A DNA stretch of 64,000 bases from JAGVSR01 sp033765145 (GTDB lineage: Bacteria > Pseudomonadota > Alphaproteobacteria > Rhizobiales > Hyphomicrobiaceae). Made by a program: the position numbers and the translations under genes. The DNA is taken from NCBI GenBank assembly GCA_033765145.1, contig JANRIH010000038.1:205513-269512 (forward strand), given 5' to 3'. Positions within the stretch are counted from its first letter, which is position 1. Every line of letters begins with the position of its first letter. The notes under the pieces were generated by a model. It had not been told where the DNA came from. It saw nothing but the letters and a program-made list of their open reading frames with translations, and searched no databases. This document shows positions 34,301 through 41,677 of the stretch, piece after piece.

Positions 34301-35134
34301 GTGACGCGACGCGCTGCAATTGCCGGCTTCGGACTAGCGGCGCTCGCGGTGCCGGCTATGCTCGCGGCCTGTGCCGGCGACCCGCCGTCGCTCGGTGGCG
34401 TGCCGAGGTCCGGCGTCTCGACCGAGGCGATCGCCAAAGGTGCCGCCTACGGTGATCCGACCACGGGATCTGCGGAAGATTCGACCACCGGGTTCAATCC
34501 CTTCGACACCAACAAGGACACCTCGGGTGGCGGACGCGAGGTGATCGAGAACCCGACGCTCGAAGACGTTGCGCTGACCGGCACTTTGCCCGAAATGTCG
34601 TTGGGGCGTGCCGATGCGCCGGTCACGATGATCAAGTATGCCTCGCTCACGTGCCCGCATTGCCGTGAATTCCACAAGACCGTGTTCCCGGAACTGAAGC
34701 GGACCTACATCGACACGGGCAAGGTGCGCTTCATCATCCGCGAATTCCCGATCGGGCGCACGTCCGGCACGGCGACGATCGCACTCCGCTGCACCACGCC
34801 GGAGAAGTATTTCGCGCTCTACGGCAAGTATCTCGACCAGCAGTCCAACTGGGTTAGTCAGGACGTGCGGCTCGATCCGATATTTGCCGTGGCGAGCCAG
34901 GTGGGGATGAAGCGCGCCGAATTCGACGCCTGCCTCGCGAATCAATCCATGATCGACGGGTTGAAGTGGGTGAAGGAGCGCGGGCGGAAGCTCGGAGTGA
35001 TCGGCACACCGAATTTCTTCATCGGCAACCGCCGGATCAAGAGCACGCTCGACATGGCCGGCATCCGTGCCATCGTCGATCCGATGCTCGCAGGCGCGCC
35101 GGCAGCCGCCGCAGCGCAATCGCCGCCGGGCTGA
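34301..35134 (+). CDS. DsbA-family lipoprotein-like thioredoxin-fold protein (CPHC)
   Basis: 277 residues from the GTG at 34301; a TTG at 34283 is an alternative start. The N-terminus MTRRAAIAGFGLAALAVPAMLAACAGD carries twin-Arg and lipobox (LAAC) features, so the protein is probably membrane-anchored. After a Gly/Thr/Asp linker comes the thioredoxin domain with C118-PH-C121 (SLTCPHCREFHKTVFPELKRTYIDTGKVRFIIREFP) and the cis-Pro loop VIGTPNFFIGNRRIK. It shares the IDTGK(I/V)RF..REFP stretch with the gene before, so a tandem duplication followed by divergence is likely. smc follows. Confidence 0.9.
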   Translation: MTRRAAIAGFGLAALAVPAMLAACAGDPPSLGGVPRSGVSTEAIAKGAAYGDPTTGSAEDSTTGFNPFDTNKDTSGGGREVIENPTLEDVALTGTLPEMSLGRADAPVTMIKYASLTCPHCREFHKTVFPELKRTYIDTGKVRFIIREFPIGRTSGTATIALRCTTPEKYFALYGKYLDQQSNWVSQDVRLDPIFAVASQVGMKRAEFDACLANQSMIDGLKWVKERGRKLGVIGTPNFFIGNRRIKSTLDMAGIRAIVDPMLAGAPAAAAAQSPPG

Positions 35135-35201
35135 CCCGGGACGCTGCGCTCGATCCCAAAACAATGCAGCCGCGCGATGGCCGAGGAGTGAACGCCGCCT
35201 T

Positions 35202-38200
35202 ATGAAGATCAGCCGTCTCCGCCTCCTGGGCTTCAAGTCGTTCGTCGAGCCGACAGAACTCGTCATCGAGGCCGGCCTGACGGGCGTCGTCGGCCCCAAC
35301 GGCTGCGGCAAATCGAATCTCCTCGAAGCGCTGCGCTGGGTCATGGGAGAGACCTCGCACAAGTCCATGCGCGCCGCCGCGATGGACGACGTGATCTTCT
35401 CGGGCACGACGACCCGGCCCGCACGCAACATGGCCGAGGTGACGCTATTCCTCGACAACTCCGAGCGCCGCGCGCCGGCCGAGTTCAACGGCGAGGAAAC
35501 GATCGAGATCACGCGCCGCATCGAGCGCGAGGCGGGCTCCGCCTATCGGATCAACGGCCGCGAAGCGCGCGCGCGCGACGTGAAGATCCTGTTCGAGGAT
35601 GCCGCGACCGGTGCGCGATCACCCGCGCTCGTGCGCCAGGGTCAGATCGCGGAACTCGTCAACGCCAAGCCTGAGCAGCGTCGCCGCGTGCTGGAGGACG
35701 CCGCCGGCATCGCGGGCCTACACAGCCGCCGCCACGAGGCCGACCTCCGCTTGAAGGCCGCCGAAGCGAACCTCGCTCGGCTCGGCGACATCATGGGTGG
35801 CCTCGGATCCCAGATCGAGAGCCTCAAGCGACAGGCGCGGCAGGCGCGGCGCTACAAGGAAATTTCCGCCGAGGTTCGAAAGTGGGACGCTCTCGTCCAC
35901 TACCTCGCCTGGGCGGAAGCGCAGGCCGACGTCGATGCTCAGGAGCGCGCGCTAGTCGACGCGACGCAGCGCCTGGGTCTCGCGACCGAGACGGAGGCGA
36001 AGGCGCTGCGCGCTGAGATCGATGCCGCCGAAGCGTTGCCGCCTCTGCGCCTCGACGAAGCCGAGAAGGCAGCCGCGCTCGGCCGCCTGACCGTGGAGAA
36101 AGAGGCGTTCGAGAAGGAAGCCGAGCGCCAGCGCCTCAGGGCCGATGAACTGGAACGCCGCGCCGAGCACCTCGATCGCGACATGGCGCGCGAGACGGCC
36201 GCCATCGCCGAGGCACGTGCGACGCTCGCGAGACTCAACGAGGAGATCGAGGCCCTGAACGCGGAGAATGCCGCCGGGTCCGAACTCGAAACCCATGCGG
36301 AGGCCGCGAAGTCGGCGGCGGAACAGCGCCGCGACGAAGCCGATCGCGCATTGAACGACATCACGGACCGCGCTGCCGAGCAGCGAGCCCGACGCCGTGC
36401 CCTCGACGCGCGCCTCGTCGAGCGGCGGGACGCCGTCGCGCGCGCCGATCGTCAGGCTCAGGCGCTCGACCGCGAGATGCGCGAGATACAAGGCCGCGCA
36501 CCGGATGCGGTCACCCTGTCCAATACGACCGAGCGGCTGAAGAACCTCGAAGCCCTTGCCGCACAGCTCGAACGCGAGATCGAGGCGGCGGAGGGGACCG
36601 TGGTCGCCGCCGACGACGCGGCAGTCAAAGCTCGCGAAACCGCGGCTTCGGCGCGTATCGATCTCCGCACGCTCGACACCGAGCGCGATACGCTCGCCAA
36701 GCTTTTGATCCCGATCGGAGACGGCGATTGGCCGCCCGCGGTCGACAGCATCCGCGTTTCGCCCGGCTATGAGACCGCACTTGGCGCGGCACTGGGCGAC
36801 GACCTCGCGGCACCCGTCGCGGACGATGCGCCCGTCGCCTGGCGGCTGATCCTGATCGAGACCATCGACCCTGCCCTTCCCCAGGGCGTCGAACCCTTGA
36901 GCCGCTACGTTGACGCGCCACCCGAACTCCAGCGCCGTTTGTCGCAGATCGGCGTCGTCGATCGCGCAGAGGGCTCCGCACTCCAGTCGAAGCTCGCGGC
37001 CGGCCAGCGACTTGTCAGCCTCGAAGGCGATCTCTGGCGCTGGGATGGCTTTGTCGCCGTGGGTGGAGAAGCGACGCCCGCCGCGCAGCGGCTCGCCGAG
37101 CGCAACCGCATGGCTGAAGTCGAGGCGCGCGCTGACGCGTTGCGCGCGGCGACAGCCGGAATTCTCGCCGCGGAAGCGGAGGCTCAAGTGGCCCTCGCCG
37201 CCGCCCAATCCGACGAACGCCGTCTCAAGGGCGACTGGCGCAAGACCCAGGGCGACCTGACTGAAACGCGCAATCGGCTCTCTGTGATCGAGAAGCAGGC
37301 GCGCGAGACCGAGGCGCGTCTCGCGGCCAATGCCGAAAGCCGGCGGCGGATCGACGCCGAGATCGAGGCTGCGCGCGGTCAATTTGCCGAATGTGAAGCC
37401 GAAGTCGCTCGCGAGAACGACACAGAGAGCCTCGAACCTCAGGTTGCCGCCGCGCAGAAATCCGCCCAGGCGGCACGCGCCGCCGCCAGCGAAGCCGCCG
37501 CCAAATTGCAATCCTTGCTGCGCGAACGCCAGGTGAGATCGGACCGGCTCGCGTCCGCAGCACGCGAAACGACGCGCTGGACGGACCGGCAGACGGATGC
37601 CGAGGCGCACGTCGCGACATTGAAAACCCGCCTCGACGAGACAGTGGGCGAACTGCAGGCCTTCGCCGACCTGCCCGCGAAAATCGAAACGCAACGCGGA
37701 AAGCTCTTCGCCGCACTGTCCGAGGCAGAGGCACGGCGCACGGCATCGGCGGACGCGCTTGCACTCGCCGATACCGCGGCGCGATCCGCTGTCCAGGCCC
37801 TGCGCGCGGCGCAAGGAGAAGTCTCCGCGGCGCGCGAAGGCCTGGCACGTGTCGAAACGAAGCTGGAAGGCGCCCGCACGCGCCGGCAGGAAGACGCGCG
37901 CAAGATCCGCGAGACGTTCGAATTGGCGCCCGATGCGTGCCTGTCACTCACTGGCCACGATCCGACGTCGCCGCTTCCCTCGTTCGTCGATGCGGATCGT
38001 CAGTTGCAGCGCCTCAAGGCCGATCGCGAGCGGCTGGGCGGCGTCAATCTCGAAGCCGACGAGGAACTGACGATCCTGATGGCGCAGCTCTCGTCGATGG
38101 AGACCGAGAAGGCCGATGTCGAACAGGCGGTCGCCAAGCTGCGCGCCGCGATCTCGGAATTGAATCGTGAAGGCAAGAAGCGGCTCGAAACGGCTTTCGA

Positions 38201-38663
38201 TACCGTGAACGCGCACTTCCAGAAGCTTTTCACCACGCTGTTTGGCGGTGGTGAGGCCAGGCTCGAAATGGTCGAGAGTGTCGAGGACCCGCTCGAAGGC
38301 GGTCTCGAGATCATCGCGAAGCCGCCCGGCAAGAAGCCCGCGACGCTGTCCCTCCTCTCAGGCGGCGAGCAGACGTTGACCGCGCTCTCGCTCATCTTCG
38401 CGGTCTTCCTGACCAACCCCTCGCCCATCTGTGTGCTGGACGAAGTCGACGCGCCGCTCGACGACGCCAACGTCGATCGGTTCTGCACCCTCATGGAGCA
38501 CATGGCCTCCGACACAGCGACCCGGTTCCTCGTCATCACCCACCACCCGATGACGATGGCGCGCATGAACCGCCTGTTCGGCGTCACCATGCAGGAGCGG
38601 GGCATTTCCCAACTCGTCTCCGTCGACCTCGAGACGGCGCGGAGTTTCCGGGAGGCCGTCTGA
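35202..38663 (+). CDS. smc: Chromosome segregation protein SMC
   Basis: 1153-residue SMC ATPase that organises and segregates the chromosome. The N-terminal head has Walker A GPNGCGKSN (31-39) and a Q-loop region; then come coiled coil, hinge (about residues 510-640, GDGDWPPAVDSIRVSPGYETALGAALGDDLAAPV), return coiled coil and the C-terminal head with LSLLSGGEQTLTALSLIF (signature) and PICVLDEVDAPLDDANVDRF (Walker B). ATG 35202 gives MKISRLRLLGFKSF, as in other SMCs. ScpA/ScpB are not in the window. Confidence 0.97.
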   Translation: MKISRLRLLGFKSFVEPTELVIEAGLTGVVGPNGCGKSNLLEALRWVMGETSHKSMRAAAMDDVIFSGTTTRPARNMAEVTLFLDNSERRAPAEFNGEETIEITRRIEREAGSAYRINGREARARDVKILFEDAATGARSPALVRQGQIAELVNAKPEQRRRVLEDAAGIAGLHSRRHEADLRLKAAEANLARLGDIMGGLGSQIESLKRQARQARRYKEISAEVRKWDALVHYLAWAEAQADVDAQERALVDATQRLGLATETEAKALRAEIDAAEALPPLRLDEAEKAAALGRLTVEKEAFEKEAERQRLRADELERRAEHLDRDMARETAAIAEARATLARLNEEIEALNAENAAGSELETHAEAAKSAAEQRRDEADRALNDITDRAAEQRARRRALDARLVERRDAVARADRQAQALDREMREIQGRAPDAVTLSNTTERLKNLEALAAQLEREIEAAEGTVVAADDAAVKARETAASARIDLRTLDTERDTLAKLLIPIGDGDWPPAVDSIRVSPGYETALGAALGDDLAAPVADDAPVAWRLILIETIDPALPQGVEPLSRYVDAPPELQRRLSQIGVVDRAEGSALQSKLAAGQRLVSLEGDLWRWDGFVAVGGEATPAAQRLAERNRMAEVEARADALRAATAGILAAEAEAQVALAAAQSDERRLKGDWRKTQGDLTETRNRLSVIEKQARETEARLAANAESRRRIDAEIEAARGQFAECEAEVARENDTESLEPQVAAAQKSAQAARAAASEAAAKLQSLLRERQVRSDRLASAARETTRWTDRQTDAEAHVATLKTRLDETVGELQAFADLPAKIETQRGKLFAALSEAEARRTASADALALADTAARSAVQALRAAQGEVSAAREGLARVETKLEGARTRRQEDARKIRETFELAPDACLSLTGHDPTSPLPSFVDADRQLQRLKADRERLGGVNLEADEELTILMAQLSSMETEKADVEQAVAKLRAAISELNREGKKRLETAFDTVNAHFQKLFTTLFGGGEARLEMVESVEDPLEGGLEIIAKPPGKKPATLSLLSGGEQTLTALSLIFAVFLTNPSPICVLDEVDAPLDDANVDRFCTLMEHMASDTATRFLVITHHPMTMARMNRLFGVTMQERGISQLVSVDLETARSFREAV

Positions 38664-38742
38664 CGGCACCTTCGGCGCCTCGCCCGCGTCCGCGCGGGCG
38701 TGACCGATTGCCGGCCGACCCATCACCCGCTATCCCGTCCCC

Positions 38743-40653
38743 ATGCTGGTCATCAACGATCTCACCTATCGCATCGAGGGCAAACTCATCCTCGACAAAG
38801 CGACCGCGAGCATTCCGACGGGGCACAAGGTCGGTCTCATCGGGCGCAATGGCGCGGGCAAGTCGACACTCCTGAAGCTCATCACCGGCGATCTCGCGCC
38901 CGACGACGGCGCGATCACGACTGCCAAGGGCGCGCGCATCGGGCACGTCGCGCAGGAAGCACCCGGCGGGCCCGAGAGCCTGATCGCGTGGGTGCTATCG
39001 CAAGACCGCGAACGCGCTGCACTGCTGGCCGAGGCCGAAACCGCAACCGATCCCCACCGCATCGCCGAGATCCAGTTGCGCCTCGTCGACATCGCCGCGC
39101 ATTCCGCGCCGGCCCGGGCGGCCGCGATCCTCGACGGGCTCGGCTTCGATGCGACGGCCCAGCAGCGCCCGTGCGGAGCCTTCTCGGGCGGTTGGCGGAT
39201 GCGCGTCGCTCTCGCGGCTATTCTGTTTCTCGAGCCTGACGTTCTCCTCCTCGACGAGCCGACGAACTATCTCGACCTCGAAGGCACGCTCTGGCTCGAA
39301 AGCTACCTGAAGAGCTATCCGCACACCGTTCTGATGGTGAGCCACGACCGCGATCTCCTGAACCGCGTGCCGGGCGCGATCCTGGCGCTCGAACGCGGCA
39401 AGCTCTCGCTCTCGACCGGCGGCTATGACGACTACGAGGAAGCGAAGCGCGAGCAGCAGCGGCTGCAACTGAAGCTCAAGAAGAAGCAGGACGACGACCG
39501 GCGGCGCATCCAGGCCTTCATCGATCGTTTCAAGGCGAAAGCGACGAAAGCGAAACAAGCTCAGAGCCGCATCAAGGTTCTGGCGAAGATGCAGCCCATT
39601 GCAGCCGAAGCGGAGGAGCGCGTCACCCCGTTCCGCATGCCAAATCCCGAGCGCGTACTTGCAAGTCCCCTGATCCGTTTCGAGGATGCGGCCGTCGGAT
39701 ACGCCGAGGATGCGCCGGTCCTGAAGCAGCTGAACCTGCGCCTCGATCAGGACGACCGCATCGCGCTCCTCGGACAGAACGGCAACGGCAAGTCCACATT
39801 CGCGAAATTGATCTCGGGCAAGCTCGCGCCGCTAGCAGGCAGGAAGTTCGCCGACAGCCGCGTCTCGGTCGGCTATTTCGCGCAGCACCAGCTGGACGAA
39901 TTGAACCCGCTCTCGACACCCTATGAGACGATCCTCCGCCTCATGCCCGAAGCGACCGAAGCTCAGCGTCGCGCGCGCCTCGGTGCCATCGGCTTCGGCG
40001 CCGACAAATCGGATACGAAATGTCAGAATTTGTCGGGCGGCGAGAAGGCGCGGCTGTTGCTCGCCATCGCAGCCTTCCACGGCCCCCATATCCTGATCCT
40101 CGACGAGCCGACGAACCATCTCGACATCGACAGTCGCGAAGCACTGATCCATGCGCTCTCGGAGTACGAAGGCGCTGTCATCCTGATTTCGCACGATCGC
40201 CATCTCGTCGAAGCGACAGCCGAGCGTCTCTGGATCGTGCGCGGCGGAACCGTCACACCATATGAAGGGGATATGGAGAGCTATCGCGCCGACCTGCTCG
40301 CGGAGCGCAGCGCTGCGTCGCGGCAGGAGGTGGCCGCGCGGGACGGCCAGTCGAGCGCCAACGATCGCGCGCAGGCACGAAGATACGCCGCTCAGCGCCG
40401 CCAGCAGTTGGCCCCATTGAAGAAGGTCATGCAGGACGCCGAGAAACAGGTCGAGAAACTCGCGAGCGACGTGGCGAAACTCGATGCCGCGCTCGCCGAT
40501 CCGGCCCTCTATCTGGATGCGGCCAAGGCTCAGAAAATCTCCCAGGAGCGCGGGCAGAAATCGAAGGCGCTCGCCGACGCGGAGGAGGCCTGGCTCGCCG
40601 CGACGTCCGCATTCGAGGAAGCCGAGGCGGCGACCGATCGCGCTCTGATGTGA
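38743..40653 (+). CDS. ABC-F family ATPase (Uup/YheS-like)
   Basis: 636 residues with two ABC modules and no membrane domain. Module 1: GRNGAGKST, FSGGWRMRVALA, LLLDEPTNYLD. Linker: basic helical region (EEAKREQQRLQLKLKKKQDDDRRRIQAFIDRFKAKATKAKQAQSRIK), typical of ABC-F. Module 2: GQNGNGKST, LSGGEKARLLLA, LILDEPTNHLD. The C-terminal coiled coil (from about residue 540) is the Uup/YheS kind. ABC-F proteins act on ribosomes during translation stalls. It follows smc by 79 bp and ends in a terminator. Confidence 0.95.
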   Translation: MLVINDLTYRIEGKLILDKATASIPTGHKVGLIGRNGAGKSTLLKLITGDLAPDDGAITTAKGARIGHVAQEAPGGPESLIAWVLSQDRERAALLAEAETATDPHRIAEIQLRLVDIAAHSAPARAAAILDGLGFDATAQQRPCGAFSGGWRMRVALAAILFLEPDVLLLDEPTNYLDLEGTLWLESYLKSYPHTVLMVSHDRDLLNRVPGAILALERGKLSLSTGGYDDYEEAKREQQRLQLKLKKKQDDDRRRIQAFIDRFKAKATKAKQAQSRIKVLAKMQPIAAEAEERVTPFRMPNPERVLASPLIRFEDAAVGYAEDAPVLKQLNLRLDQDDRIALLGQNGNGKSTFAKLISGKLAPLAGRKFADSRVSVGYFAQHQLDELNPLSTPYETILRLMPEATEAQRRARLGAIGFGADKSDTKCQNLSGGEKARLLLAIAAFHGPHILILDEPTNHLDIDSREALIHALSEYEGAVILISHDRHLVEATAERLWIVRGGTVTPYEGDMESYRADLLAERSAASRQEVAARDGQSSANDRAQARRYAAQRRQQLAPLKKVMQDAEKQVEKLASDVAKLDAALADPALYLDAAKAQKISQERGQKSKALADAEEAWLAATSAFEEAEAATDRALM

Positions 40654-40720
40654 CGGGATGTGACGCCGCTCGGTTTTTCCCCAGAATTGACTCCATCGAA
40701 GCGGCGGCGGGTCAACGCGA

Positions 40721-40745
40721 GACCGGTTTGAAATTCGGTCGTTTT
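40721..40745 (+). terminator. Terminator for the ABC-F gene
   Basis: GACCG (40721-40725) pairs with CGGTC (40736-40740) and is followed by GTTTTCCC. The stem is short but the T-run is present. Confidence 0.5.
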
Positions 40746-40827
40746 CCCGTCAATCACTCACAACAATTTAAGTGCCATGACAGATAAGCGATAGTCTTAC
40801 AGCCACTAGGTTGCTAGCGTCACCGCG

Positions 40828-40916
40828 ATTGGAAGCTGGTTAGACCGGAGCAAGCGGGGGCTTTGAAATTCCGCCAGTCTTCGAGGGCGCGGCGGTGATG
40901 GTCACCAGCTTCCAAT
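40828..40916. ncRNA. Candidate structured RNA element, strand unknown
   Basis: ATTGGAAGCTGGT (40828-40840) is perfectly complementary to ACCAGCTTCCAAT (40904-40916), and after a 2-nt TA bulge GACC (40843-40846) also pairs with GGTC (40900-40903). This makes a 17-bp helix with a bulge closing a 53-nt loop that can form further GC-rich stems (GCGG/CCGC and CCGCC/GGCGG). Two 13-bp perfect arms in a non-coding gap are unlikely by chance. It matches no RNA family I recognise (not 4.5S, tmRNA or RNase P). It could also be a DNA element, such as a decayed mobile-element end. Confidence 0.35.
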
Positions 40917-40988
40917 ACTTCAGAAGCCAAGAATGACGTAGCTGAACGCGCCCGCGAAATCGGGCTGTCTGCTTGCGCACAACTAATA

Positions 40989-41028
40989 AGCGGACCCGAA
41001 GCAACTTATACTGTGCTTCGAGGCCGCT
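40989..41028 (-). terminator. Terminator hairpin for the winged-helix regulator
   Basis: AGCGG/CCGCT and CGAAGCA/TGCTTCG stack into a long stem around a 10-nt loop, 33 bp after the regulator stop, followed in the minus direction by TTATTAGTT. Confidence 0.6.
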
Positions 41029-41060
41029 GGGATTGGCGTGATTGAAAATTACTGTTCAGT

Positions 41061-41462
41061 TCAGCTCGCAGACGTCGCGTCGCGGTCCGGCAGAAGGCTT
41101 ACCTCGAGGCAAACCTTGTCGCAGGCGACCTTTGGGATTTTACCCCGGCCGCGCGACTTTACGAGAACCACGATGCCGAGGTCCGAAAGCCGGGCGATGG
41201 TCCGCGTCAGGCTCGCCTTGGGCCGGCCCGACATGCGCGACAGTTCGGCCAGCGTCTTCGGCTCCGCCGTCTTGATCATCTTGAGAAGTTTGAGGTTCCG
41301 GTCCGACAAGAGGCGCATCAGTTTTTCGGGCTTAGGAGCCTTGTGTGTATGCGTCGTGCCGTTGCTCGCCGATCCGTTGGTCCCGCCATTGGCTGAGCCG
41401 TTCCTATGGGGCGTGGTGGCGATTTCGAAATGAAGCGTTTTGCCGTCGTCCATGGTCACCAT
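41061..41462 (-). CDS. Winged-helix transcriptional regulator, HVO_A0114-like
   Basis: 133 residues from the ATG at 41462 (MVTMDDGK); the ATG at 41453 is also possible. After a Gly/Ser/Asn/Thr-rich stretch (residues about 16-38), a winged helix-turn-helix is clear: LMRLLSDRNLKLLKMIKTAEPKTLAELSRMSGRPKASLTRTIARLSDLGIVVLV, with a C-terminal KIPKVACDKVCLEVSLLP. This resembles HVO_A0114-type putative DNA-binding proteins, some of which are antitoxins of TumE-type toxins. No toxin gene fits in the 215 bp upstream, so it looks orphan. The assignment comes from remembered motif patterns only. Confidence 0.65.
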   Translation of the reverse strand: MVTMDDGKTLHFEIATTPHRNGSANGGTNGSASNGTTHTHKAPKPEKLMRLLSDRNLKLLKMIKTAEPKTLAELSRMSGRPKASLTRTIARLSDLGIVVLVKSRGRGKIPKVACDKVCLEVSLLPDRDATSAS

Positions 41463-41677
41463 CGATCGTCGGGGGGCGCAGCCGAGGCCGGGAAGCCGGT
41501 GCACCGGGTTTTATGGCGCTCTTTTGAGCGCGCTCCTGCGGTTTCAACGCCGAATGTGACGCGGAGGATCACCGGAACGAGCGAAAACCTTTTCTGATCG
41601 CGCGCAATAATTCCGTTGACGACCGTTGCGGCGGGGTTGGTTCGAAAGCTTCGAATTCTCGAAGAAGAATGAGGTTG

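Larger units (their letters stand above)
40654..41060. other. 407-bp non-coding gap with several strong inverted repeats
   Basis: No ORF of note. It contains an ABC-F terminator (40721-40745), a long-range perfect 13-bp inverted repeat (40828-40840 and 40904-40916) and a stem-loop (40989-41028) just after the stop of the minus-strand regulator. A structured RNA is possible for the middle part (see separate entries). Confidence 0.6.

Noticed and set aside
36458..37951. Several minus-strand ORFs opposite smc
   Set aside because: Ala/Arg/Ser-rich antisense shadows of the coiled coil.
40821..40920. tmRNA, RNase P RNA or SRP RNA at the inverted-repeat element
   Set aside because: No tag reading frame, no tRNA-like ends, and none of the conserved core motifs of these RNAs could be found.
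41345..41597. Short plus-strand ORFs over the winged-helix gene and its upstream region as a possible toxin partner
   Set aside because: They are Arg/Ser-rich shadow frames with no resemblance to a toxin; the strand and spacing do not fit.
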